The notes beneath the pieces were generated by a model that was given only the letters and a program-made list of their open reading frames with translations, had not been told where the DNA came from and searched no databases. A stretch of 64,000 bases of DNA, taken from NCBI GenBank assembly GCA_934047225.1, contig OW204012.1, positions 11,842,001 to 11,906,000 on the forward strand, given 5' to 3'. This document shows, in pieces, positions 1 through 10,992 of the stretch. Every line of letters begins with the position of its first letter. Within the stretch, counting starts at the first letter, position 1. Both the position numbers and the translations under genes were made by a program. This DNA comes from Ypsolopha sequella. Lineage: Eukaryota > Arthropoda > Insecta > Lepidoptera > Ypsolophidae.

Positions 1-112
1 AGGATCCTGGCGTCAGCAGATTCAAAGACGGTAATCGGGGTTCCGTAGTACCTATAAGGTGAGACTCCGTTGTCCGTCCGACCGTCAAAAACTACTAACT
101 TTACCACCGTCA
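1..112. repeat. fragment of interspersed repeat (copy 1 of 3)
   Basis: Starts AGGATCCTGGCGTCAGCAG and runs into a 'GGTTCCGTAGTACC...GAGACTCCGTTGTCCGTCC' block. The same stretch recurs at about 28473-28552 and 29453-29586. The second half is the start of the common 'AGGGTTCCGTA' repeat described at 14555. No coding content is seen. Confidence 0.75.
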
Positions 113-204
113 TCAATGATATTCAATATCATTGACCGTCATAGATAAAATAAAGGAAGGAAAAACAGAGGAATTGTAATTGAAATAGTGTAGATGGAAG
201 TAGA

Positions 205-926
205 CATGGGCGTAGCCAGCCATGGGCTCAGGGTGGGGCACACCTACCTACACCACGAAATCTACCATCCAAAAATGTGTCTCTAACTTTTAGAATTGCG
301 TTTGTGTACGCAGGACCGACCGCTGCGCGCGCTTTTTGTTTTGATCGCATTTTTTTTTCGTGTTGACGATGACTGTCGAGTGCAGGGTTGGATTCAGACC
401 CTCGGAAAATTATTGTCTATGGGAATTAAAAATATACTACTTGGCTAAAATTATATTACGTTTCGTTTTTCGTTGATTTTTGTTTTGAATTAAAATAAAA
501 TAGCGTATCTGTTAGTGAAATTTTAAAAAAATTTACTAAAAATATTCATAAATTAATAAAATAGCCTAATTGTTAGTAAATTAAAAAAAAAAAATTATTA
601 GAATATTCATAACGCACAGAAATTCCCTATATTGTAGGGTAAATGTTAAAAAGCAAAACGTCTCAACCAATAAAACAAGTTGGTCAGCCTGAAGATAAAA
701 TTATGGTATTTTTACGTAGTATAGTTCTATTACATGTCATGAAAATATGGTACAAATAGTATAACTACGAAATGCAACCCTGGTCGAGTGTGAACTTTCT
801 TACGGATATTAAGTATTGTAGTAAGTACCTAGATAATTTAGTTTTTTAGGTTTGGTTGGGTACATTACAGGTCAGAGCCAGGGTGGGGCAAGCGCCTCTC
901 CCTGCCCCACCGTAGCTACGCCCATG
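205..926. mobile_element. non-autonomous hAT-like transposon with 8 bp TSD
   Basis: The ends are short inverted repeats (CATGGGCGTAGC at the left, GCTACGCCCATG at the right). They are flanked by an exact 8 bp direct repeat, GAAGTAGA, at 197-204 and 927-934. An 8 bp TSD is the signature of hAT elements (P elements also make 8 bp). Inside the right end lies a GC-rich 'GGTGGGGCAAGCGCC' stretch that partly mirrors the left end. There is no transposase; the centre is occupied by another transposon (383-782). The TSD and inverted ends are read directly; the superfamily is inferred. Confidence 0.8.
383..782. mobile_element. hAT-like MITE nested in the 205-926 element
   Basis: A 400 bp element with CAGGGTTG ... 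CAACCCTG ends. It is flanked by a perfect 8 bp TSD, GTCGAGTG, at 375-382 and 783-790. CAGxG-type termini plus an 8 bp TSD fit hAT. A second copy, also with its own perfect TSD, sits inside the unplugged intron at 52517-52933. No ORF of note, so it must have been moved in trans. It inserted after the outer element did. Confidence 0.88.
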
Positions 927-1042
927 GAAGTAGATACAATAAAATTGTTCACAAATTGGTCTAGTAATAAACTTTGCCTCATTATTGGACAATAAACTAA
1001 CTAGTAATTCGCCTGGCTATAGTTATTATTCAAAACTTATTT

Positions 1043-1607
1043 TCAATGCAAGTGCTCGTAAAAGCCCACTTTGTATGCATCAAAACCGAACAGGAAGTCG
1101 ATTATTTTGCCCTAGGGCTTTATTATTATTATTATTCTTTAATTTATTTCCAATGGTTGACTAACCTGCAGCCTTTCCTGTGTACGATAAATGTTATACT
1201 TTTTTTCCACTGTTAAACGGCTCTGGATACAGTCCTTTTGAGCCAATCGTAATTTAAAGTTCATAAGATTATGTAACCGATTCTGAAGGCTTTAATTTTA
1301 GTTTTATTTCTATCAAAACTAAAATTTCTTCCCTGCAAAATAGTTCTTAGGTGTTAAAAACAGAAGCTAAATTACTTTGGAAAATTTTCATGTTTTGACA
1401 GCACTAAAACTAAAATTAAAGCCTTCAGAATCTGCTTTTATATTTGTTTTATTTCCTCACACTATGCATTGAAAAACGTAGTATGATACACGGGCGTAAG
1501 AGCAATAAATTACTCGGTTACGTTTAAAACACTCGCTACGCTCGTGTTTTAAATCGTCCTCGTAATTTATTCCTTTTCGCCCTTGTAGCATAAACTACTA
1601 TAATAAT
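1043..1607. repeat. half copy of a long foldback element
   Basis: Matches one arm of the large palindrome at 50805-51546 (from 'AATGCAAGTGCTCGTAAA' outward to 'AGCATAAACTACTAT'). Another half copy lies at about 40280-40690 in the opposite sense. The arm is interrupted at 1278-1434 by a small MITE. Only one arm is present, so the palindrome has been lost here. Confidence 0.75.
1278..1434. mobile_element. small MITE inside the foldback arm
   Basis: About 157 bp with inverted ends: GATTCTGAAGGCTTTAATTT at the left and its complement ending AAAGCCTTCAGAATC at the right. The other copies of the host arm (about 40440 and 50940) lack this stretch, which supports insertion. No TSD could be fixed with confidence. 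Confidence 0.65.
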
Positions 1608-1634
1608 CATGATAATAAGAAGCAGCAGTAGCAG

Positions 1635-2256
1635 CAGTGGCGTAATTCAATATTTAGTTTCAATATTTCAATATTTAGTGCCCTGGGCATGTCTGGTTTG
1701 CCACCCCATAAAATAACGAGAAAAAAGCAAAAATAAATCAATTATAAAATAAAATAAATCCAACAGTGTGTTGATGTGGGCTAAGAATGGTGATAATGAA
1801 CGAAAAAAACAAAAAAAGGTCATGCAATTACCATTTATTCAATATTTACATTTTTTCTGAGGGCCAAATTAGTTACAAAATTCTTCAATGACACTGTCAT
1901 AATTAACGGATTTGGTCAAGTCAGCTTCTATAGGTATTAAGAGTAGATAATTCTTAATGAGCGGTTTTCTGGTTGTTTTTTTTCTTAGTTCTTAGCTTTG
2001 CCCCAGATGGCGCTGTCCATGTCACTATAGATAAAATGTGTTTCGTAGCAATCAATGTCAAAGTGATTTTTCGTTTGTTTGGAATCGGTGCAAATTTTGT
2101 CTTTGATTCTGTTGCTAAAGAATACGACAGTGCCCTCTAGGAATCTTATTTAACACTAAATTTGACATAAGGAAAAACGCTCATTGCTTGTATCGCCCCT
2201 CGCAGCCTGCCGCCCCGGGCAATGGCCCTTTTGGCCCTAGGGTATATACGCCACTG
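1635..2256. mobile_element. hAT-like non-autonomous element with 8 bp TSD
   Basis: Starts CAGTGGCGTA and ends TACGCCACTG, with an exact 8 bp direct repeat AGTAGCAG at 1627-1634 and 2257-2264. Length is 622 bp and no transposase is seen. The host sequence is a small AGC/AGT-rich microsatellite, so slippage could mimic part of the TSD, but the inverted ends argue for a real insertion. Confidence 0.82.
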
Positions 2257-2264
2257 AGTAGCAG

Positions 2265-2712
2265 TAGGATACTCAATCTGTAGCATTTGTAAACACTTGG
2301 TGAAGGAAAACACTGTGAGGTTAGTATCACTTTATATTCTCTGGTGAGGTTAAGACGAGGCCTTCCTTAGGCGCACATTGGCTTTGCAATTATAACCCGT
2401 AGACTAACTTTCATAAAGTTGAAAATCGCGTGCGCCAAATTTCATTCAGATTCAGAACGAGTCTAATTTTCAAGATTAAAATCATTAATGTCATCATACA
2501 TTTAAGTCATTTTTGAACTTACAACGCTTAATAAACAAGATTCTCGTACTAATAGTAAAATATGACACATAAAAATCAAATGGATTAAACACAAAACCAA
2601 AAAAACACTCAAAAAGAGACTATTATCAAAAATAAAATCTATCGAGCGAAAGTTTTCCAATTAGATAACGCTACTTACAACGTAAAGATAAAGGTTTGAA
2701 AAAACTTATATA
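2265..2712. other. no recognisable feature
   Basis: AT-rich sequence of about 450 bp. I see no long ORF, no inverted ends and no match to other repeats of this window. Confidence 0.5.
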
Positions 2713-3327
2713 CAGTGTGTCCCTCGTACAAGTGCACATCCGAAAGTGGGTGAAACTAGATCTAAATATATCGACAAAAACAAAGTTTTTTTTTTTAACT
2801 TTTTTTTTATCTTGAAAAAATTATCCACCTGGGTATCTTTGTATGGGACGCGAGCGCAGTGCCTGGTTAACCGCTCGTAGAAAATATTGTATTTATGATA
2901 GAATGTTGTATTTTTTTTTTGTTAGAAAGATAATGGAATAGGCAATGATAAATAGGAATAAAAGTATAGTGAAACGGGGACATTATTTTGAAAAAATTGA
3001 CTATTATTGAAAAAAAAGACGGAAAAATTTAAGAAATAATCTTTTAGGATATTATTTTTATGGTAATGGTAGTTGATTATGTTTTGTTTTTGATTTGGTA
3101 TGGGACGTCTATTTTTTAAGGATTATAACAGTTTTATTTCATTGCATTACTCGCGGTAGATCAAAAGTTATGACATATTTTATATATAGTCTCCACGGTA
3201 GGCAAAAAAAATTTTAAAACGTAAATTTACAAATCAAAGATTTTCTAAAAAAAAACATTTTTTTGTCGATAAAATAAGGTCTAGTTTCACCCCTTTTCGG
3301 ATGTGCACTTTTACGAGGGACACACTG
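2713..3327. mobile_element. Tc1/mariner-type MITE (TA target)
   Basis: Inverted ends of about 38 bp beginning CAGTGTGTCCCTCGTA, with a second block TGCACATCCGAAA mirrored near the right end. TA dinucleotides flank both sides (2711-2712 and 3328-3329). The interior is very A/T rich with homopolymer runs and has no transposase. TA flanks and CAGTG ends fit the Tc1/mariner/pogo group. Confidence 0.8.
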
Positions 3328-3462
3328 TATAAGTTTCATATTGATTGCGTCTGTGGTAGATTCAGTACAAAAATCGTTCAAAAACTGTTGAAAAAGGAAA
3401 GCCTCCTCTTAAGGGGGTATATTGTCAAAAACGACACTTTTTGAAGTTATTCATCTGCTATA

Positions 3463-3752
3463 ATATTATTAAAACTCGCGTGAGCTGACATACTAAATTA
3501 TTATTACATACCGCTTGAACACTCACGTGTGATTGTTGTTGACTATATGCCAACCGTTTCACCGATACAATTTCGGCATTATCAAGGCGAGTGTCGTTCT
3601 TAGGACGACGACGCGGTCGGAGAATATAAAGTATTGTCAAACCAAAAGTCAAAAGTCAAAACTTTACAACAATTGTTATTGATCCATGATACTGATCACT
3701 TACCAAGCCACCAGTATGAATTTGGACGATGATCAAAAAGTCACCTTGTATT
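3463..3752. repeat. two truncated MITE fragments side by side
   Basis: 3463-3612 matches the foldback at 6154-6382, including the 'CTTGAACACTCACGTG' block. 3671-3752 matches the right arm of the TA-target MITE seen complete at 27524-27785 and 40011-40272 ('GATCACTTACCAAGCC'). Short ORFs here encode nothing recognisable. Confidence 0.7.
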
Positions 3753-4220
3753 TATCGTATTATATGTATTTGTGTGTACAATGTTATACTTGTGTATTTA
3801 TTTTAGGTATTTGGTATCCATTTAATTATTATATATTTTGTGCACCACCTTCACGTTATTTTTTCAACGATTAATTTCCACCCAAAGGTTGTTTGGAAGA
3901 AATCGCTATAAGTGATAAGGCCGCGTTCTCTCATAAAGTTTGTTCTTTTACCTTATTTATTTATTTTGGTGTACAATAAAGAATATTTGTCTTGTCTTGT
4001 CTTGTCCTATGTCTATGGTTGTTTTTTTGTTTATAACATAGCCAAATAAAAATCCGATTAAGTCTGAAGATTAACTGTAGATTAACTCTAAAGAATCATT
4101 TAAGATATAGTTAATTAGTTAAATTGTATATATACATTTTGATCACCTTCTGTATTTTGTTGTAGATAATAGCAATCATCACAAGGACTTACAGGATACC
4201 AAATTCCTCGAAATTACTTT

Positions 4221-4820
4221 TACGTTTCGAAACGTGTGATTATCACTCGGAGTGATGCGAATTTTACCCTGCATCGTTCAAAAATCGACCCGAGTGAAAC
4301 CGAGGGTAAACGAACTGTTACCTGACAATTGCGCTAAGTGTTTTGAAACGCTTTCGAGAAATGTAAATATCGCATTGGCAAGTGCGATTTCTAACTCTGT
4401 CTGGGCACCGATAAAATTCGCCTGACAGTTGTCATTTCAGAGTTTTCTCGGGATTCGGACGAATTTTGAAAATAGAATTCAAAATTTCCGTACGAATACG
4501 GCGAAAATTTTTCGAAACTGCTCCGACAGAATTATGGCTTGCAAATGCAAAAGTTGCAATGCTATCCATATTAAGAGCAATAGGTATCGGTTCAATTCCT
4601 TCGTTATTAGGTACTTTACTTTATTTATTTATTTTGATTTGAGGTTATGTATTTACTTGACGTTTGTTACTCCAGACCGTTCCAAAACGCTTTTCTCACG
4701 GGAATCACTCGCAAGCGTTTCAAAACCAGATCTTTCTTTCTCTTTCTAGTATATAGCTCTGCCTCTTTCTTAAAAACGAGTGAAATTTCGCACGAAGATC
4801 ACACGTTTTGAAACGTAGCC
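4221..4820. mobile_element. ~600 bp MITE, 'ACGTTTCGAAACGTGTGAT' family, copy 1
   Basis: The inverted ends read ACGTTTCGAAACGTGTGAT at the left and ACACGTTTTGAAACGTAGCC at the right. A second copy in reverse orientation is at 19050-19632, inside a retrotransposon ORF. Several internal inverted repeats occur. The ORF covering 4429-4749 is a repeat ORF without recognisable domains. Superfamily is not assigned. Confidence 0.78.
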
Positions 4821-5362
4821 TAATACAGTGCTTTGGTTTATGACGTGACATTGGTGGAATTAACTGTGTTAGTCACACACATTATCAGAAGCCATAAACA
4901 AGAAAATAATAATAACTCTAAAGAAGATATTTTGAATAGCAAAAATCCATCACAACGTTTTCCTTGACAATGCGCCAAACGTTTTCGATCGTAGTCAGAC
5001 AGGGCAAACAAATCAATTAAAGCACACACATCTATCACTTGCATTAGGTATTCGGTCAGCATGCACTGTCCTTTGCTACTATACCGCGCCACGCATTGCG
5101 CATACGCAGTGACCGAATGCACCGCATTGACTATGCCGCAATTAAAAGTAATAACTTCAGCGCAGGATGTCGTAAAATTCATCGATTTTTAATATGTATT
5201 TTGGTTAGGTACTTTATTAGTAGTTGCAGGTGTGAGGAAATATTGAGTAAATTTATTTTAAAAGGTTTTATGAGAATTGCATTGGTTTTGTCAAAAAGTT
5301 AAAAGATTTGGTACCTAATGTTGTACAATTCAGTTTATAATAAACATAAAAATTTACAAATA

Positions 5363-6059
5363 CAGTCAAAACCTGATATAGCGACATTGAAGGGACCGTA
5401 TAGTTGCCGACGTTATATCCGATAGTTGTTATAAGCAATACCCATACATACATACAGTTACATTAGTTGTGTAGTTATATTATTATAGGTACATATCTAT
5501 CTAGTATAGGTATAGGTTATGTATGTGAACTTGTTGTCAAATGAAATGTTAGAAAGAAATAAAAATATGTATTATGACATTACATGAGATTTTTCTTCAA
5601 TAGAAAACACTTTTCTCTTTTTTTGCGACATGATAACGCATAAATACACGGTCTAATCAAAACCAACACTTATAAATCAAGCTGTCGCTCACGCAGTCAT
5701 TTAGCGCACTAAACAATTGGTGTAAAATATGCAAGGTCAAATGGCCAGGAAGAGGTTCGGATGAGGTGGGAGAAAGTGCTAGGTAATAATACGCGCCTAA
5801 TTATTCCTTCAATGCTTAGCAATAAGATTTAAAATCGTCCGTATTGTTTTGTTTTGCTGGGACAAGAAGCGGTTGGACGTTATAGTCGATGAATATCGAT
5901 AAAGTTTCGTCGTTGTAAGCGATATATCGCTGTATCCGATGTTGTTATAGGCGGTATGTTTGCTGCATAGTTTACTAGAGATTCCGGCGGGACTTTACAA
6001 TCTGGCTGTAATAACCGATCGGTCGTTGTAAACGATGTCGTTATAATCGGTTTCGACTG
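5363..6059. mobile_element. pogo/Tigger-like MITE (TA target)
   Basis: Ends CAGTCAAAACCTGATATAGC (left) and GTTATAATCGGTTTCGACTG (right) are inverted repeats, flanked by TA on both sides (5361-5362 and 6060-6061). CAGTC...AACCT...TATA-rich termini are typical of pogo/Tigger elements. Several 'GTTATA' and 'CGATAT' motifs repeat internally. No transposase. Confidence 0.75.
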
Positions 6060-6153
6060 TAATTAGAATAGTAATGTTAGAAAATATGATTAAACAATAA
6101 TATAAAAAAATAATTATGAAAACTTATAATGCTAAATAACATTATATTTTCAA

Positions 6154-6382
6154 AATTATTATTACATACGGCTTGAACACTCACGTGCGATTGTTGTTGA
6201 CAATATGCCAACCGTTTTACCGATACAATTTCGGCATTATCAAGGCGAGTGTCGTTCTTAGTTTGACAACGACCGCGTGAAACGTGAAACGGTTGGCATA
6301 TTGTCAACAACAATCACACGTGAGTGTTCAAGCCGTATGTAATAATAATTTAGTATGTCAGCTCACGAGAATTTTAATAATA
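6154..6382. mobile_element. foldback MITE
   Basis: Two inverted arms of about 63 bp each (6154-6217 and about 6288-6351), containing GCTTGAACACTCACGTG and its complement. The right side extends with sequence found at the left of the truncated copy at 3463. The short minus-strand peptide here is a repeat ORF shared with that copy. Confidence 0.72.
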
Positions 6383-6645
6383 TAAGGTCTTTCAATTTAA
6401 ATGGAAAGTAATTTAGGAGGTGATTCAGTATCGTTAATACATCACATTCCACTGCAAAGCACTTTTTTTTGCGTGAACTTTTTTTTCACTTCTCAGTACA
6501 AAGTGGTCCGATCAGCTGACTCAGTTTGTATGGACAAGTGAAGAAAAATTTCAGCGCAAAAAAAAGTACTTTGCAGTGGAATGTGATGTATTAACGATAC
6601 TGAATCACCTCCTAAATTACTTTCCATTTAAATTGAAAGACCTTA
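6383..6645. mobile_element. TA-target MITE with ~90 bp terminal inverted repeats
   Basis: Left end TAAGGTCTTTCAATTTAAAT, right end its complement. The arms stay complementary through TCCACTGCAAAG and the long T/A runs, leaving only a short unpaired centre. TA duplicates at 6381-6382 and 6646-6647. A minimal relative of this family carries the 29.6-32.6 kb nested block. Confidence 0.85.
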
Positions 6646-6649
6646 TATA

Positions 6650-7111
6650 ACATTATTTTCATAACTTTTTCTTGTTTTTGGTACCTTTATCAAAACTTAA
6701 ATTACTTAATCGTTATCCAGAAGCCCCATTCTTTCCCAAGCTTACAAACAATTCACAGAAACTTATATAAAGGAATATTTATCAAATGGCCGCAACTGCA
6801 GTTTGAATCGCCGACAAAAAACAATTCCAATTATACACTTAGCATAACATTATTATTTCATTCATCGGCCATTACAAAGTGACCAGTCTATCCGACCAAC
6901 ACTTTCTTACTTTTTGATAAAAAGTAGAGTTCACGCTGTGCTGGTTTAGAGGCTCCACCGATCAGGAACGTCATCGAAATATAAAACAGTGGTCAATTCC
7001 TTTGATTGACCGAAAGCATTCTTTGTTTGCAACGGCGTACACAGGATTTCACTCAGGGGGCGGGGGGGGAGGGGGGCATAGTGCACAATACTCACGGTAC
7101 GGAGAGTCCGT
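6650..7111. other. no recognisable feature; G-rich tract near the end
   Basis: Unassigned sequence. The only notable pattern is a G-rich run at about 7057-7077. Confidence 0.4.
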
Positions 7112-7521
7112 GCAGCCCCCCTATTCTGTATCTTTGGGTTGGCAACTGAACTGGGGGCCTATCGACTGTGTCGTCACTTTAAGTGCGAAGATATCCTTAC
7201 ACAATCTGAATTGGATAGTATATCTATGTTTTTGATTATAGCAACCTAGTCCAGATGGCAACTTACGATACATAATAAGCGCTCAGAGGGCCTATTATGT
7301 ATCTTTAGTTGCCATCTGGACTGGGTGTCTATCATCAAAAACATACATATACTATCGAATTCCGATTGTTTTAGGATATAATCGCACTTGAAGTGACGAC
7401 ACGGTTTGTAAGTAGTTCAGTACCCATTAATGGCAATTTTGAAATTTCAGTTTTTAGCTTTGTTTTTGATGATAGGCACCTAGTCCAGTTGCCAACTAAA
7501 GATACAGAATAGAGGGGCTGG
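7112..7521. mobile_element. foldback element
   Basis: Inverted ends GCAGCCCCCCTATTCTGTAT and its complement near 7490-7520, plus a second inverted pair around 'GGCAACTTACGATACATAAT' in the centre. A partial copy is at about 41779-42018. Coding content is not recognisable. Confidence 0.65.
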
Positions 7522-7590
7522 ACCATTAATCGCCCCCAGTTCGAATTTAGAATAGGCATAGGTTCTGAAACGAAAAAGACAAACAATAAT

Positions 7591-7834
7591 TAAATATTAT
7601 TAGATTGCATTACAAACTAGAAAAGATCAATCAGAAACAAATCCAAAGACAAGAATTTGAAATAATACCCCGGGCAAGGATTCGGACCTGCGACCTCTTG
7701 TTATAATATCTTGTCTTGATAACAAGAGGTCGCAGGTTCGAATCCTGGCCCGGGGAATTTTTGTCAAATTCTTGTCTTTGGATTTGTTTCTGATTAATCT
7801 TTTCTAGTTTGTAATGCAGTCGAATAATATTTAG
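7591..7834. repeat. foldback carrying an inverted half-tRNA
   Basis: Two long inverted arms meet near 7712. Each arm contains the 3' half of a tRNA-like sequence: the anticodon arm 'CTTGTCTTGATAACAAG' and a T-arm with the B-box-like GGTTCGAATCC. Outside that is the same flank found next to the full tRNA-like sequence at 34440-34760. The structure is best explained by inverted duplication of one end of that unit. Its possible origin is discussed under findings. Confidence 0.75.
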
Positions 7835-8139
7835 AGTATTTATAGCGATGGATTTCGCAAAATAAACATTATCGTAGACAAACAAATTATTGAACACTAC
7901 GTATATATTTTCTATATTAAATTTAACTTTAAAAAATTAGTCTTCTACTACCTACATACCTACAGTATGTTTTTAAGACAATTTCAGTGTAATGCGAGAT
8001 ATTAATTTCAATACATAACACTTGCTTGCCTCACACTCCAGAAGGGGGGGGGCTACTTTTGCCCAGGGGGGGTGCAGCTGCCCCCTCCTACGTACGCCCT
8101 TGTTTGTTTGTAATCTGTACCTTTGAAAATAGTACACTC

Positions 8140-8261
8140 ACTATATTAAGGCGATACGTAAAGGTTTTAGCGTCCCTGTTACTCCAAATGCGAAAAAACC
8201 CTCAGTGCGAGTGGGACGGATTCGTGGAAAAGTAGCAAAAAGTCGGTTTTTTATTAATATA
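8140..8261 (+). repeat. left part of interspersed repeat family C
   Basis: Matches the start of the unbroken copy at 57238-57640 ('GCGTCCCTGTTACTCC'). The repeat is broken at about 8266 and resumes at about 13410 ('ACTAAGC...'), so everything between is a later insertion. Other partial copies are at about 42050-42140, 42525-42615, 43490-43690, 49816-50100 and 58620-58735. Confidence 0.8.
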
Positions 8262-8269
8262 AAAATTTT

Positions 8270-8535
8270 ACCTTCCAATAAAATTGTTATTATGTTTCCT
8301 AAGACGTCTGAAGTCCATTATGAGAGTACGTCGTTCCTTTCCGAATACAGCCGCTAGATGTCGCTAGTTTCCGTCACGTGACCCGCTGTTTTACCCAGAG
8401 TACCTGTCAACAGTCGCAAAGAACCCACAAGCCGCCATATTCTTCGTCATTGTTCGGCTCATAATGGTTCATCAGGAAGACATTGTCTGGACTTCAGACG
8501 TCTTAGGAAACATAACAACAATTTTATTGGAAGGT
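8270..8535. mobile_element. 266 bp MITE with ~50 bp inverted ends and 8 bp direct repeat
   Basis: Ends ACCTTCCAATAAAATTGTTA and the complement ending TTTATTGGAAGGT. Direct repeat AAAATTTT at 8262-8269 and 8536-8543. The interior ('AATACAGCCGCTAGATG' and on) is nearly identical to the inverse of 13240-13375. An 8 bp TSD fits hAT or P elements, but the termini are not typical hAT. Confidence 0.8.
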
Positions 8536-8584
8536 AAAATTTTTATATTATGTGTTCCGTTTGACGTCTGAAGTCCATTATGAG

Positions 8585-8585
<1 letters not shown>

Positions 8586-8615
<30 letters not shown>

Positions 8616-9340
8616 TTTATTTATTTACTTTAATTAAAACGGACAAACCAATTACAATAATTAAAGATAGTAACACAAACATACAATGGTACAATCAACT
8701 AAAATAAATAAGAGTAACACGTAAAGTCAGAAACAGGCCTTCTCACAAAAACACAAACACTCTGACAATATTTTCTGCCATCCATCAGCAAACAGATGTG
8801 TTTGTTATCTCCTGGTGGCTTGTAAAATAGAACGCAACAATGTGATTGTAAATCGTAATGTTTCATGTATTAATAACGCAAAAATATGACAGGTAAAAAT
8901 CTATATTTTTCATACTTAAAATAACAAGAAAAATAGACACTTGAACCTGAACTAAAAAAATGTAATTAGTAGTTCAGACAAACTGTGACAAGAACTTCTC
9001 CAAAATATTATGATTATTAGCAGAAATGTCATTGACGTAAAAATTAATAAACTGTTTATGGTTCTTCAAAGTAATTTCTTTTGCGAATTTGCTATAGCAA
9101 GAATTTCTTATTTACTGGGTGAATTTGCATCCAATTTAGGGAAGACAGACACGGCTAATCTATAACTCCCGGTTGAACTTATATACCTTCATTGGACAGA
9201 AGGCACTTGACTCAACCTCCAGTTATGATTGGTGTAGGTGGCCTGATAGGGTCCCAACTAGTGACGAACAAGTTAGTGACCGACCTTCTGAAATCTTTGG
9301 AGAGATTTAGTAATGTTCTCATCCAAAAATAGGTTCAATA
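8586..9340. other. oligo-T run then unassigned sequence
   Basis: A T run of nearly 30 bases followed by TTTATTTATTTACT-like sequence at 8587-8628 suggests the reverse of a retroposed poly(A) tail. The rest has no recognised coding content. Confidence 0.4.
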
Positions 9341-9690
9341 TTGCGGTCGGGAGAGGCTGATAAAGTGCAGCTTAATTGGCGTTGTGATACAGACAGAATC
9401 CGTTTTAGATCCAAAAGAAGGATGCAGGATAATAGAATAATCAATATTCATGAAATGGTCTGGATTACAATGCAAAGGAGTCAAATCGTGGACTCTAAAC
9501 TATGTCCTGATGTTAACATCAAAATTATATACTTTCGATGATGATGGCTTAGCTAACGGAACTGCTATTAAAATGTGCTTAACAATGTGGCTGGAAGAAA
9601 TATCTATGTTTCAAACAGTCTTACAAATGGAAGCTATTACAGACTTGTGCAAAAGAAAGGTTTTATCTGGTAAGTTATATGTATAGTATA
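9341..9690 (+). pseudogene. unidentified ORF fragment ending at a strong splice-donor sequence
   Basis: Two overlapping frames (9341-9541 and 9450-9686) look like one coding piece with a frameshift. The second contains MCLTMWLEEISMFQTVLQME followed by an AITDLCKRKVL segment, which reads like real protein. Just after it, at about 9669, stands TCTG|GTAAGT, close to the ideal donor. I do not recognise the family. It may be an exon of the element that carries the 8.3-13.4 kb insertion, or a captured host exon. Confidence 0.35.
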
Positions 9691-10387
9691 GCCAAAAATA
9701 AGTATGCTAAATATCTCGCTACTTTTTGTGGAGTAGGAACCTAATACCTGAATATCAGGCGAGAACCTGCTTATCTCTGTCGAAAACAAAAATGATATTT
9801 TCATCCAGATATTATTGTGCATACTTATAAGGATATGATATTCGGCTCGAGTCTACAAAAATTGGCAGTATTTAGACCATTTTAGCAACTTATTTCAAAT
9901 GGGAGTATCTGTTTCTGGAGTTGAAACTCGCCAACACTAAGAAAGAATTCGTTTTTGGAATAGTTAACTGTTAAAACTCCGATCCAAAATGAGCTAATCA
10001 TCCAGATGGTGGCTCGGCCACGGTTGTAGATCTGAGCTGGAAGACGTCTCGTCATCGTGGCCATACAAATGCTTTTCAGGTCTCTGATCTTTATCAGGCC
10101 TGTCAAGGTTCGGTTCTGCCGATCTGGCCGCCAAAAGGGTTTCTTTCACTCGGTTGCTACTGTTATGTAACGGCCTGACTCTGAGTTAAACTGTTATAGT
10201 ATTTGAGTTAGCAAGCAAGGTGGATGAAACAGCCAACCTAAAGAAAGCATCGTGATAACAGGCGTTCAAGTCTATTACTTGGTAGGGGGGGAGTACCTAG
10301 CATTTAGTCTCAGTCGGTATAAGGGATAAGTCAAGACTAGCATGATCTGGAACTACATAGGTGGTACGTGATGCGAATTGGCCTATG

Positions 10388-10930
10388 TCAGGGTGCGCAA
10401 GACTTTGAATAATCGCTGCGCTGGCTTCGCTTCGTCCATAAGGTGCCTCTCGGTACATGCACGATTACGCGGGAGTCGGTCGGCTTCCATGTTGTACATT
10501 CCCGAAAGTTGGTGAGTGAATTGTACAACATTAAAGATTGTCCGCCAGATTCAGTAGCAGTCTTGTCAACTACAACAGAACTTTGTACAGAGTTCCGCCT
10601 TCTTTCTTTATGTAAGCGATTGCGGTCTTGTCGCTCTAAAGAATAATTTTGAAATGAAACCAACGACACGTGGTATCACCAGGCTTCACCTATCCAACTA
10701 CTGACAACGCCTCTGCCGAAATCGTAGCTATTATGACGTACATTTCTTTTGCATTGCAACGCCACCTCCCACGTTGATGATTCCCCGTGCCCTGTATCAT
10801 CTTGTTGTCCACTAAAACTCCCAATTAAACATTGGATGCGTCCGTTATAGTTATAATGTAGGTCGTTGGAAATCCCCCAAGGTGGATTTCCATTACTCGG
10901 CTCATGTTTTCTGAGCACCATTTCAGTTCA
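10388..10930 (-). pseudogene. DIRS-like retroelement RNase H remnant
   Basis: Minus-strand pieces resemble the RNase H that follows reverse transcriptase in DIRS/tyrosine-recombinase retroelements. An 'AKEMYVII'-type stretch (frame-shifted, about 10730-10770) is followed further on by a 'GGQSLMLYN' block, which in the family is GGT(R/K)SLxLxN. Frames are broken several times. It follows directly on the reverse transcriptase segment at 10993-11800 in the same orientation, as expected. Assignment rests on motif resemblance only; Ngaro or another YR retroelement would look similar. Confidence 0.5.
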
Positions 10931-10992
10931 AGGCGTGCTTCCTCCGAATAGAAATGGGAGCTCTTTGATATTGCAGTCCTGCTGAAGTGTAT

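Noticed and set aside
3458..3652. Peptide 'NDTRLDNAEIVSVKRLAY' conserved between 3458-3652 and 6077-6313
   Set aside because: Both are copies of one foldback repeat; similarity follows from the DNA repeat, with no start, length or domain support.
4838..5302. Overlapping ORFs of 114 and 68 residues
   Set aside because: Opposite strands over the same bases, no recognised domain, unassigned AT-rich sequence.
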